Source: Raphanus sativus (Eukaryota; Streptophyta; Magnoliopsida; Brassicales; Brassicaceae). Taken from it: a DNA stretch of 64,000 bases. Location: positions 11,408,001 to 11,472,000 of the forward strand of contig NC_079514.1 of the NCBI RefSeq assembly GCF_000801105.2. The letters are read 5' to 3'. Positions 1-11,030 of this stretch are shown here, in pieces. The notes beneath the pieces were generated by a model, which worked only from the letters and a program-made list of their open reading frames with translations, ran no database searches and had not been told where the DNA came from. Numbering within the stretch: position 1 is the first letter of the stretch; each line of letters opens with the position of its first letter. Position numbers and translations under genes: made by a program.

Positions 1-620
1 TCAGTCACACTCCCATCCATACTAAGAGATGAAACAAACGATCTTGAACCGTTGGAAACACTTGGAGAATAGCAACTACCACCACCAGACCCATGAAACT
101 TTAGGTTTAAACCACTATTGCTTCGATAGTACACTCCTTGCTGGTGGTTACGCACAAACTGATATGGTTTTTGATCGACAGCTCGAAGAGACGGTGGCTT
201 TAGCTCCAGAAACGACTTGTCAACACACATTTTCTTGTGAAGCATCATAGGTGGAGGGTGAGCCGGTCTCTGTTCACCATAACTAGGAGCAGCAGGTGGT
301 ACGATCTGAAGAGGCTTTGGTGCTAGAACTGGAATGCTACCAGTTATAGCACTATTACTGCAAACGGGACTTTCCAAGTAGATGTGTTGGGGCAACAAAG
401 GAGACATAAACTTGTAGAGGTTGTTGTTGTTGAGTTTCTTGATTTTCCTTTGACCTCCTAACCCTCTAGTCAAAAGAGAAGTGACTCTCTTGAACTTGAT
501 AACTGCTTCTCTTGTTTCAACCATTAGGGATTTAGGATCATTGGTTTGTTGTGACAAGAGATTCAAGACTCCATGACAGCTTTCAACTGCTGCTTTGTTT
601 GCAGCTTCAACTTCCTCCAT
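1..620 (-). CDS. WRKY74: WRKY74-like group IId WRKY transcription factor, exon 1 (partial)
   Basis: Nuclear DNA-binding regulator; only the N-terminal 206 codons are in the window. The start is the ATG at 620, opening MEEVEAANKAAVESCHGVL, and the frame is open to base 1. A calmodulin-binding C-motif, typical of group IId WRKYs, is visible at about residues 37-52 (REAVIKFKRVTSLL). A Ser-rich block (SNGSRSFVSSLSMDGSV) sits at the left edge. The plant zinc cluster and WRKYGQK domain should lie beyond base 1 in later exons. Similarity to Arabidopsis WRKY74 is from memory; paralogues WRKY39 and WRKY21 are the alternatives. The neighbouring ANXUR2-like gene favours WRKY74, because WRKY74 and ANXUR2 are near neighbours in Arabidopsis. 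No disruption is seen. Confidence 0.86.
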   Translation of the reverse strand, partial: MEEVEAANKAAVESCHGVLNLLSQQTNDPKSLMVETREAVIKFKRVTSLLTRGLGGQRKIKKLNNNNLYKFMSPLLPQHIYLESPVCSNSAITGSIPVLAPKPLQIVPPAAPSYGEQRPAHPPPMMLHKKMCVDKSFLELKPPSLRAVDQKPYQFVRNHQQGVYYRSNSGLNLKFHGSGGGSCYSPSVSNGSRSFVSSLSMDGSVT

Positions 621-1200
621 TTTGTTTTCTTCCACAAACACAAGCTTCAAAGCTATCAAAATCAGTTAAATCAAATGCGTCAGAAGCTTGAAAAGATCTA
701 GAACTCAAACCCTAAAAAAACTATTGGAAAAGGAAAAGCAAATCATCATGACTCATGACAGCCAAAACAGTGAAACCCTGAAATGTATTAGGTGTTAAAA
801 ACTTAAGAGACGAGATCTTTTCCCATAGGAATCGAGAAGAAGGATGAACAAGGAATCTCCTAGAAGTTAAAGTGTTCTAAAAGCAAATATATATTTTCTT
901 ATCTAACTGTAAGAAGAATATATGTTTGACAAGGTTAGGGACTTGCCTTCTACGTCTGAGAGGAAGAAGTTCTTTCACAGATATTCCCTTAGCCCCATTA
1001 AAAAATACAAATCTTTTCTTCTGCTTTGTCAATATGATTTAGTTTTAAAAAGAGAAAAAAAGAATAGAAAAGAGAGAGTGGAGTGGAGTTGGGTCTTTGA
1101 GAGATGGTCGTCGCAGTCACAGGGGAAGGAAAGAAAAAAACAGAGTCCTCTGTAAAAGATTTCTTGGTAGGTCCCAATACTGGACCTACTTTGCATCTAC
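621..1200 (-). promoter_or_regulatory. 5' leader and proximal promoter of the WRKY gene
   Basis: Sequence upstream of the WRKY ATG. On the minus strand it has a CT-rich stretch at about 1040-1140 that looks like a plant 5' leader. Farther upstream on the plus strand a G-box CACGTG (1592-1597) and a W-box core TTGACT (1604-1609) lie 12 bp apart. They could be WRKY and bZIP sites, but that is inference. Open frames here do not look like proteins. Confidence 0.35.
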
Positions 1201-3857
1201 TCGTTGTAGTTAAGTTTTTTTTTCCTAAATAAAGCTTAGATCAAACATATATTTTTATAAACATTTTAAGAATGAATTTTTATCTTTCATGTTCATATAA
1301 ATGATTAAAATATTTACAATTAATTAATGTAGAGTATGATAACCATTATATTTTATAGAATTATTAGTCTCCGCATAGTGTATAAGATATTTCATGACAA
1401 TTTTTATAGTCTTTGTAGGAAAGTATTCTAAAATTTTAATAAAAGAAGAAGGGATAAAAATAGGAAACTTTGTTAATTGGCCCCATGTTCCAGCTATGCA
1501 TTCTTTAGAATCTCGGGTTTGCAACTTGAAAAATGACCGCTAAGATCTCGACACCTGTCCATATGTTCATATGTTCCTGTCTTCATTGTAACACGTGTAA
1601 CTGTTGACTGAACATACTGTTGTCTGTTTCTTGTTTTATCTTGAAAATGGAAAGTTTCTTGCACAAATCTTGTAATTTATTTGATTTAAAAAATGAGCTA
1701 TTCAATTTACAACAGTTTAGACTTGAAAGTATTTACATCGTAAATAAAAAAATATAACAAAAAACACTAAAATAGCTAAAAACTAAAACTGTAAATAAAA
1801 ACAAAAAAAAATACAGAAAACTGGCGATAAAGCCTATGAACCTGAAACTTCAAAAGACCACAGAAAATACCGAACAAGGATTTACACCAAATGAGTTTGG
1901 TTGGTGATTAATGTAATGTGAGACAGGAACTTAATCCCTCTAAGACCATGCCATTGCTAGTCTCTAGTTTGAGTATCTAAAGTACATTCTGTAGCAAAAC
2001 CAAGAGCAAGAACAAGATCAACTCAGGACGCTAACCCGTATATTAACTTTTTTTTTCCGTATATTAACTTATTTTACATATAAAAAAATAAGTTAATGCC
2101 TTCCAGCCTATTACTAAAAGTTGGAAATAACGCATCTACAATATTTAATCTTGAGAATAAGAGCTACATAGTAACGATGTTCAGACCACCACCGGATGTT
2201 TTTCCGCATTTATCGAATGAGATACACAAAACATACGGTGAACAGTGAACACATAGTTGAGGCTATTTTTTGGTTCCAACACACATTACAGATGATTGAT
2301 TTGGCTCTTTGTCGCCCATAAAAAAGAGATTAAAATTACAAATAAAAAAACTGGACCCAAAGCGAAACACAAGAGTCACAGAGTTGACCTGGCAAAGATT
2401 CTCTTTGCTTCTCGTCATGTAGTAAACTAGTAATGACTGTTTGTTTCTTCACACGACACACGACATATATTTTCAATAAATTTATTTTGTTCGTTAGTAC
2501 TCTGTAGCTTCGATTTTGTTCATACAATGGTAAACAAATATAGTTATGACATGTCTTTTGCCTTATAACTACGATTTGAGATATTAGTTTTCGTAAACTA
2601 TAAAGTCTGTTTTATAAATTCAACTTTTGTATAGTCCAAAGCAATATTTGATGTATTATAGTCGTTGTCTTTGTCGTCGTATGTTCGTCCTCTACTCGTT
2701 AGGTCAAGTAGGCATGGCCGATTCGTTTTCGTCGATTTTCACACCTACAAAGCCACTATCATCATCACACTAGATTGGCCAACTCCACCTCCTCATTATT
2801 ATAAAATACATAGAGCATCCAATAACGTTCTCGAAACCGTCGAAAATATTGGGAGCAAAAGCCAAAAGAGCAAATCGATTATTTGGTTGACAATTATCTT
2901 TCTGACGCATGAAGCTTTTCTTTCCCACTTTTTTAGTTTTGGATATCGTATCAAGCCCACGATGCATATCTTATCGCCATTCCTTTTCCGATTTACTCCT
3001 ATCCAATCATATACATGTATCACATATGTATCAGTCATCCATGTGCAACTTTAGCAATGACATGTCCTATCGTTAAATCAACTGTGCTTAGTTAGAAAAC
3101 AAAACTATAATAACCAAGCTAGGTTATCTGATTAGGATGCCATTTAGATGTATATCTGGGAAGATTCGATCTACAAATCACAAAATAATTTAGGTACGAT
3201 GTTAGTAGTTAGTAATATATATATCATATATGAAGTCTTACATGTAAAACTTTGTAAGATATGAATAAAACGTTATTTAGTCTCTTTTTCGTTTAAATCT
3301 GAACGTACTAAAAGTCTAAAATGATATTAGGATGATTGCAAAGCTAATAAATAATTGCTGACATAAAATATGATTTTAGTACCGTCGTCCACTTTGGTAG
3401 TGACGTTTAGTTCCACATCCACTATGGAATGTGAATATGATCCCCAAGACAAAATCATTGAACCATTTTATAATAAACACACTACCAGTCTACCATATAA
3501 ATATTGCATTCGTAGATAATGGTAAAATATCCAGTCTGCAAAAAAGCATGTCGAAACTTTTCTGTTTCTTGCAGAAGTTTCAAAAGAAGCAGTTATATAA
3601 TCAATTTAAACTAAATCACGCCTGTTATTGTGATTATGATTTGACTTCGGTGCCATATGACAAATGACAAATTCCTAAGCCACTACAAATTTTCTTTTGA
3701 AATATTTTAATTCTATAATGAACCAAAAGTTTGTTTATTATATATGCTGACAGCTTTAGAGGTGGATACTACACAAGTAAGTTTTGAACATTTTGTTTGG
3801 GCTTCATAGCGCAAGCTGGTAAAGTCGAATCCAAAGGGGAAGTCGTTTTGATTTCAC
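1201..3857. other. AT-rich intergenic sequence, no gene recognised
   Basis: About 2.6 kb with no frame that resembles a protein family. A short direct repeat (CCGTATATTAACTT) occurs twice near 2036-2072. The longest open frame (2665-3054) has no recognisable domain and an unlikely composition. Confidence 0.6.
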
Positions 3858-4116
3858 TTGAATTTGCAGCATTTTTTTTGTTTAACCTCGGAGGTATTCC
3901 AGGCTCACGGGAAAACTCAAACTATTCTTCATAGAATTAGTGCAGTCCACAGATAAACCTTCACTCTGGATATTAAAATGGACCATAAGATAGGCCCATA
4001 TCCGTTTCGTCACAAGGCGAAATATAGTGAAATACTTTCGAACCCGGATTACTTATCAATCCCAAAGCTCGCCTATCATTAGACCATCACCTCGTGATTT
4101 TGAATTTTGCAACATT
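3858..4116 (-). mobile_element. tRNA-derived SINE with target-site duplication
   Basis: Read on the minus strand, the head (from about 4099) contains a pol III A-box-like GATGGTCTAATGATAGG and about 40 bp later a B-box-like GGGTTCGAAAGT. The tail (about 3874-3900) reads CTGGAATACCTCCGAGG and then an A-rich run. The flanks carry a near-identical direct repeat, TTGAATTTGCAGCATT at 3858-3873 and TTGAATTTTGCAACATT at 4100-4116. Body about 226 bp. This is the usual architecture of a Brassicaceae SINE; the exact family cannot be named without a search. The mutated boxes suggest an old copy. Confidence 0.75.
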
Positions 4117-4548
4117 GATTAGTAGTAACAAAGCGACATCATAATAAGCCTCATCCAGATTAACCAAAACTTCAATGCCTTACTTCTAAATTCTGAACAA
4201 GTAAACAATACTTCCTCAAATTTTTCTTTAGACTACTTCGGTGTAGCTTCTATAACATTATCAATTATTATAAATTAAAAGAAAACTATTTTCCGTCCAC
4301 CTTTATTTTCATCTTTATATTTTATTCTGAAATAGAAATTTTTATTATAGAAATAAATTTGTTTTAGTATATACATATATAATAAAGTTCTTTCATTTAT
4401 AAAAGAAAATATAGAAACATATTATTTTTCCTTTAAATATAGAGACAAAAGTAACATTTCTCTATATTTTTATCTAAAATAAAAAAAAAATTATATTATA
4501 CGATCATAACAAAAGTATCTTTAGAATAGAAATTTCTATTTAAAAAAA
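4117..4548. other. AT-rich intergenic sequence
   Basis: Very AT-rich spacer with A/T homopolymers; nothing recognisable. Confidence 0.5.
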
Positions 4549-4611
4549 CTAGATTTTGATCCGCTTTTAGAAAGCGCATATTGTTTTAAGTAAATGAATT
4601 TATATATAAGA
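4549..4611 (-). mobile_element. Possible 63-bp Helitron remnant with both termini
   Basis: On the minus strand it starts TCTTATATATAAATTC, has a GC-rich imperfect hairpin (GCGCTTTCTAAAAGCGG) and ends ATCTAG followed by T. These are the 5' TC, sub-terminal hairpin and 3' CTRR features of Helitrons, and the ends match the three larger Helitrons in this window. It lies between A and T as Helitrons do. It could instead be a solo 3' end plus chance TC. Confidence 0.45.
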
Positions 4612-4639
4612 TAATATATAGATTTAAGATTTGAGTATA

Positions 4640-5180
4640 TTTATTGGGAACCAGGAATCGAACCATACCAAACTAAAAAAATCAAAACCAAAATTGAACT
4701 GAATTGCATAAATAACTGAAGATATTATATATCTCTCGAACAAAAAAACTGAAATTTGAACAAAAAAATGGGTACCTGATAATTTCTAAATAACTAAATA
4801 TCCTAAAATATCTTTTATAAACAGGATAACCCAATAAGCGAATTACCCAAATACTTTTATTAAAATATTAAAAATATCCTATATTTTTATTCACACAGCT
4901 GCATTACGTGATATAAAACTGAAAACTCGAAATTATCCAATAATTTTATCTATAAATCAATAGTTACCCGAAAACGAGAATCAAACCGGAACTAAATTCA
5001 CCATAATTGTTTTTTTGTAAATTAACCGGTTCCCAATTTTGCTATTGAACCGAAGCAAAAACTGAAATAATCCAACTGAACCAAACCAAACTTTATAAAT
5101 ACTTGAACGATTCCTAAATTTCTAGAACTAAGACACTAAAAATCAAAATACCGGAGCCAAAACTGAATCCGGAAGACTAA
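4640..5180. repeat. Degenerate AACCGAACC-type dispersed repeat
   Basis: Region rich in AACCGAA / ACCAAACC / TACCCGAA words, such as GAATCGAACCATACC and AACTGAACCAAACC. It resembles the body of decayed hAT-type MITEs found elsewhere in the window but lacks the GGGGTGGGC termini. No coding content. Confidence 0.4.
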
Positions 5181-5739
5181 TAGTGCATACAAATTATTTA
5201 AGTACTTTTAGTAAGTTACATATGTGGCTTATAGACGAACTAAAATATAATCAGTGTTTTATATCCGTTTTGAACCCGCGGTCAAAACGATAAACCGATA
5301 GCTATATATAATTAGCACTGGCTTATATTCTTCATGTAGTACTCTATCAGAGTATATACCAACTGATATGTTTCCATAAAATTTGTATTTAGTGAAAACC
5401 TATTAACTAAATCTAATGAAAATTATGTAACATTTTCAATTTATTTTGAAATAAATGAAGTTCTATATTTTTAAGTATTGATATCCCTTTTTTGTCATCC
5501 ACAATATCTTTTCATAATAAAAATATTTTGTAAATTGAATATAAAAATCTGGTTTGATAACTGAAATTTAAATTGTTTGTTCGTTTTGTTAGAATTTTGT
5601 TAAGATTACTATTCAAAATATGGTTAGTGTAAAAGTAAATAGTGTACGTAAACCAATAAATTTTGTTTAAGGTATTAGTTGAAAACAAAATATCGTTGCT
5701 AACAAATATCGTAAAACTTTACTGTAAGTAGTTGTCTAA

Positions 5740-6005
5740 GAGCACCCCATCAATGAACCCCTTTTTGGGGTTCATCTTTTCAAATTTTTATTATTATTAT
5801 TTTTTTTTTTGATTTAAAAAAAAAAATTAGACCAATCGCGGGCCGCCAAAACACATCGGACCCGCGCTAAATTGATGAATTTTAGGAGAGAGGAGTTCAG
5901 CCGAAAGAGCTTTAGGAGAGATGAGTTCATGTGATTGGGTTATTTTATTATTTTTTTCTTGATTTCTGTGTGAACTCCTCCCATAAACTCTCAATGGAGG
6001 TGTTT
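5740..6005. mobile_element. Tourist/Harbinger-like MITE, 266 bp
   Basis: Ends GAGCACCCCATCAATGA and, inverted, AAACACCTCCATTGAGA are imperfect inverted repeats. A TAA trinucleotide flanks both sides (5737-5739 and 6006-6008), the TWA duplication of PIF/Harbinger-type MITEs. The interior holds a GC-rich word and AGGAGAGA repeats but no protein. Confidence 0.6.
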
Positions 6006-6008
6006 TAA

Positions 6009-7852
6009 GATATTATAGTTTTTATTACTATTTATTAATTATCGGAATTTAATAGAGGGTTATAAATAGGATTTTAGGGTTTATAGTTTATATTTAATAA
6101 CTGACAGAAAAATGATTCTTCATATTGTAGTATAGTATTTGTTACAATATACATACTAACAATTATTGTTATTTTAAATCAATACATTGAAAAGCATTGC
6201 TCAAAATAACACTTTTTATAAATAAATAAAAAAGAAAAAACGCAGGTCAGTTAGTATGAATGTTCATATTCTAGTATATTTTTAACATAAATGTAGGTGA
6301 ATCTTAAAAAACACGTTCTTCTTTTACAGTCACTATTTATTAATTTTTTTCCAGCTTTACAGATTTTACTGGTTGGAAAAAGGATAGTATGTCAATATTA
6401 TAGAAAAGACACAGATTGTATTGGTGCATTAGAGAAATTGGTCATCTAGTGAATTATGTTTTTTTCAGCATCGTTTCATCCAATTTCCCTTTTTTATATA
6501 CAAGCGTCAGTCTTTTTTTTATGGGGAATCTCAAGACACCTTTTTGAGATGATATCTCAACATGCCTCTTGAGATGATAGTCTATCTTGAACCAAATTCT
6601 ATTTTAGGATTGGTAATACATTTTTTGGACCGCCCTACTTGGTTCAACAAACAAGGTTTGATACGTTGCTGAATTTGGGTTGATCATAAGATATCAACTT
6701 AGAATCAAACTAGCAATAGATAGATTAACTTAAATCTCTTTTATATTAATGTTGGTCTGTTTAAACTTTTGATTTAAGATTTCAACACGTTCTTCGAAAT
6801 TATACCTCAACACTTTCTCAACAAAGAATAACTTCAAACACATCACTTGATTTCCATCTCAATAAAATCCATCTAAAGTTTTGTGAAATAGCCCCCAAAA
6901 TCCCATGCATCATCAAGAAGCCCAAAGTAGCCCATGGTCGGTCTTCTGTGCTTAGGTCGTGTTCTTTTTTCCAAATTGTTGGTTATTGTTTTTTTTTTTT
7001 TTTTTGCTTAAGATATTGTTGGTTATTGTTTTATTGCAGAATATTTAAAATTCATCAAAATGGAATTGTTTCTTAAATATTAGAATAGGAAATTAACAAC
7101 ATATTTTCTTTTACTAAACACAATTTATCAAAAAATAGCGCATAATACATCTTGAACTATTTGTCTGAGCATAGTGTCCGGACAGGTCTTGTCCTCGCAT
7201 CCAATCAAATATGAGAAGGCAGTCCACAAGTGAATGAGTGATATTGTTCTTGTATTCAATCGCTGGATCTTCATTGTCGTATCTTACTTACTCAGAAAGT
7301 ATAGAGTGTAAAAACATGAAATATGAAAATAATTATGGAGGGGATCTGAGTGCAGTTTTGGCCCGACATCATTCACATAACTGAAGCAACCAGACACAAA
7401 AAAGGACAAAAAAAAACTTGAAGCCAGCATTAGATATTGTCCACATATCTTTTCCTGTAGATTTATTCTATAGACTCACATACTGAAGAAATATATTGGA
7501 ATGAAGTCATATATCTTCTAATCAATATTCCTCGACATCCCTTACGATGGTTTTTTTTTTTGCTAAAAGCCCCCACGATGCTAAGAGAATAACAAAATAT
7601 GAACCATATTGATCAATTATATATAAAGCAATGATGTTTTTTGGTTAACTCTTCGTATCTTATGCATTTATCTAGCACGCCGTTGATATCTTTTATGTGT
7701 AACCTAACCACATGTACTTTCGTAATCATGCGATGTATAAAACTTTGGTTTGTTCTTTGATCGTAGTCGTAAATTGTTTAGCTCTCGAAACGAACCGACA
7801 TTGTAGTTTTTCTGTGTTGTATGTTGATACTTAATGTATATGTAGTTACTTA
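6009..7852. other. AT-rich intergenic sequence
   Basis: About 1.8 kb without a credible reading frame. CTCAA-rich words recur around 6525-6600 and 6790-6840, but I could not define ends or a target duplication for an element. Confidence 0.5.
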
Positions 7853-8227
7853 GATCATCTCCAACCTATGTGTATTTGGATATTTTTAGGGTTTATTTGC
7901 CAAATAACCAAAAAAGAAGTAATTAGATTTTTAGTAAGAGGTTAGAGAGAGACAGGAAAAAAACAAGGAGAAAGAGGGTGTTTTTGGTTAGATAATAGGT
8001 TTGTGTTTTTGTTTTTTTTAATGCTTATTGGGGCAAATTTTCCATATTTTTATTAGTATATTTTTAATCCATTTATATTTTAGAGATTTCTATTATACAA
8101 AAAAAAAATATAAATATTCTGCTTCAATGTATTAATTAACTATAAAAATACACATTGGAGCAAAATTTTGTCTCTATTTTTCTTTCTATGATATAAATAT
8201 TTAAAATAGAAATGATAGGAGATGATC
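7853..8227. mobile_element. Possible MITE with GATCATCTCC ends
   Basis: Starts GATCATCTCCAACC and ends GGAGATGATC, a perfect 10-bp terminal inverted repeat enclosing 375 bp of AT-rich DNA. ATCATCTCCAA-type termini are common on Brassicaceae MITEs. No target duplication could be seen. Confidence 0.4.
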
Positions 8228-8869
8228 ATGGTGAAAAAAATATTTTGTTCCAATGTGTTAACATATTAGAACAAAGTCTGCGTTGTTTTTTCACTTCTTT
8301 TTTTTTGTCAAACATTTCTTTTACTAGATTTATAAAGTAAGCATATATTGAAGATAGTCTTACAACTCTAAAATAATAGCATTGTTTATTGTGGTCTGTA
8401 AATGTCTTGATATTTTCGAAGGGCTATATCAAAACACTTGAACATTTTTGATATTTTTTTCTTTTATTTCAAAATAACTAAAAGGGAAGAGTGCATTACT
8501 CTCTAAGACACTTTTTTTCTTTCTGTTTACATCATAAGACACATTCGGCTGGTGAGACACTTTCAATGAGCTCCAGATGCTTTTTGGACCAAAATGCCAT
8601 TCTACCCAACAAAAAGAAACAACAAGTTTGGTCATAAGTGTTCACACGGTTCTGCACCTAAACCAAACCAAATGAAAAAGACATATGCTTTCTTTTTTCT
8701 TTTCAATTATTATTATTTGTTTTACCCATTTATAGTTTGATTTGTTTATTTTAAATTTAAAATATATTTGACAAATGTGTTTGATATAGTAAATTATGTT
8801 TTTTTATTCTCTATAGTTTGACATACACTTTGATATATTTTTTGTTATATTTCAAAAGATACAAATGAA
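8228..8869. other. AT-rich intergenic sequence
   Basis: No gene recognised. A 68-codon minus-strand frame at 8429-8635 has no family resemblance. Confidence 0.5.
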
Positions 8870-9490
8870 AAATGTGGACAAAAAATTTGTGGATAGAAAC
8901 ATTGTAAATGTGTACATCCAAATATTGTGGATGGATATGAATCTAATAAACTTCATCCAACTGTTGTGATTGATCATGCTACAAAAAATTAATGCTTTGA
9001 GTTTAGATCGATTTGTTGTTGTAATGTTTATAAACAGTGTTTTATAAGTGGTTGTGGATGTCTAATTTGTGGATTGAAGATTTTTTGGACAAATATAATA
9101 TCAGAATACATTCTTTGAACTGAAAACAACATGGTTTGTTACAGAAGATGTACGATCATATGTACACAGACGAAACTACATCACACAAAATGGTACATGA
9201 CTTTGCCTAGCGAGTTGGCTTGTGATCTAAGTCAAGCATTAGCATGGTAGTGCAGCAGCCGGAACGATTTGGTTGTGGACAAAGTTTTGTGGATGAAATT
9301 TTATGCACAAAATTATGTGGACAAAGATTTGTGGACAAAGTTTTGTGGACATAATTACTCAATCCTTCAAAATTTTAAAACATATATAATATATAAAAAA
9401 TGTTTTTCTACTCTTATATATATTCTTTGAAATTTTCTAAAATTTTTAAATTTTAATTTCTTAGTTAATTTAGAAATTGTGGATGTACGT
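8870..9490. repeat. Degenerate TGTGGACAAA / TTTGTGGATG repeat region
   Basis: About eleven copies of TGTGGAC or TGTGGAT, often followed by AAA and preceded by TTT. They are loose at 8870-9080 and tightly packed at 9270-9350, with a further copy near 9479. The spacing is irregular (about 10-20 bp in the dense part). No coding function is visible. Confidence 0.55.
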
Positions 9491-9507
9491 TTTGTTGATT
9501 GAAGAAT

Positions 9508-10988
9508 TGTTGCTAAGGGTTAGAATGCATCATTAAAAGGTTGGAGCAAAATCAAAAGGATTTATAAACAAATTCAATAATTCTAGGGTCAAACTATTGA
9601 TATCACTCAAATTACCCTAACAAGTGAGAGCTAGGGCACACACTAAACTATAGATATTAAGATTAAACTAGGCAAATAGTTATAAAGGAGTAAATAGGAA
9701 TGTAATAAATAAATGAAAGCAAAGTGAACAAGGTAGTTATTCTTATGTAACTAAGAGTTGTTTGATGGAATGATGGTAGCTAGATCTAGGGTTTCTATTC
9801 AGGTTGGGATTATAATGATATAGACACTAAATTATGATATTATAAAACTCAACTATAAGAATAACATATCAACTCTCGTTGTATAGGTTATCTATTACTA
9901 GATCCAATGATCTCACCTGTCGGGATGATCAATTAGAAAGTGTCGATCGATGACTCTATAGGAGTATCGATCGATACACCTTTCGCTCCGTCGATCGATT
10001 CACCTGTCGGGATATCGATCGACGCGCTTCTAGTAGGCTTAATGCGCGGGTTGAATATGTGTTTGCTAGGGTTTCTAAACCAGCTCTCGCTGTTATCTAG
10101 CAATCCTAGATCAGAAAAGACAAGTCAGATAAGAAACCAAGCTCTCGCTTGTGCCTAATGATTCTATGATCAAGTTCATGTTAATTACTCAAGAACAAGC
10201 ATTAAGAACAGTCTCAATAATTAATACCACAACTTAGCAATCCTATATTTGGGGCTAATCCCTTATAACCTATCTGAACCCTAAACCTAACAGGTGGATC
10301 TACTCAGACATGATAGCTGTCACAGAAATCATAGATGAGTAGATGAAATTGCAATAGAATAGATATAAAAACCAAAGGAGTTCCAAGAGGACTCTGAAGG
10401 AGTTCCTCTCTTAAACTAAGAACAATGAATCAAAAGAAAGCGTAGAAAGCGTAGCCGTCAACAGTGGCTTAGAAATAACATAAATAGGGTTTCTGGTCGT
10501 CAAGGGTATTTTGGTAACTTTGTGGTGAATCCTGAGCTTCAGTTGGTCATAAAATATACTCAACTCACATTCTGATGTCCCTGTCGATCGACATGCACTC
10601 TGTTGCATCGATCGACATACAATCCTCTTCTCGACAGCTTCCTCTCGCGAGGCAGACTGATCACTCTTCAGTAAAACGTGCATAACTTCTGCTACAGGAT
10701 GCGGATTGACCTCAGACCGGTGGCATTGGAAAGCTAACTCAAAGCTCTATCTTGTATCAAAAGATGGGCTAAATCCAACGGTGGGAATGTCTCCATCGAG
10801 AGTTAAACATCTGAAGCGTCTGTGCAGTTCTTTCACTGCGAAAGACTCCAAAAGGCACCAAAATCACCATATTTCTCCAAATCGTCCCTGAACCTGTAAA
10901 TACTCCAAATAGACTCCAATACATAATAAATAGTATATAAAACACTTATATATCATGGGTAAAAATGGGTAAAATCCATGGTATATCA
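9508..10988 (-). repeat. 3' LTR of the gypsy element
   Basis: On the minus strand it begins TGATATACCATGG directly after the polypurine-like AAGTCTGGGGGAGT and ends CTTAGCAACA, i.e. TG...CA, 1481 bp. Boundaries rest on the TG/CA ends and the adjacent purine tract, since no second LTR is present for comparison. It contains six exact CGATCGA palindromes (9944-10020 and 10580-10620). Confidence 0.6.
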
Positions 10989-11030
10989 ACTCCCCCAGAC
11001 TTATCCTTTTGCTTGTCCTCAAGCAAAACA
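10989..11030 (-). promoter_or_regulatory. Polypurine tract and hairpin before the 3' LTR
   Basis: On the minus strand the hairpin TTTTGCTTGAGGACAAGCAA is followed closely by AAGTCTGGGGGAG and then the LTR. In plant gypsy elements this purine tract primes plus-strand DNA synthesis. Related modules recur at 12001-12032 and 12470-12502. Confidence 0.6.

Noticed and set aside
2665..3054. 129-codon plus-strand frame
   Set aside because: No domain, unlikely composition, overlapped by open frames on the other strand in AT-rich spacer.
4030..4100. A tRNA gene on the minus strand
   Set aside because: A- and B-box-like words are present, but no cloverleaf can be drawn and the unit continues into a SINE body with tail and target duplication.
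6520..6845. Possible MITE with CTCAAGACACC and CTCAACACTTTC words
   Set aside because: No consistent inverted termini or target duplication could be found.
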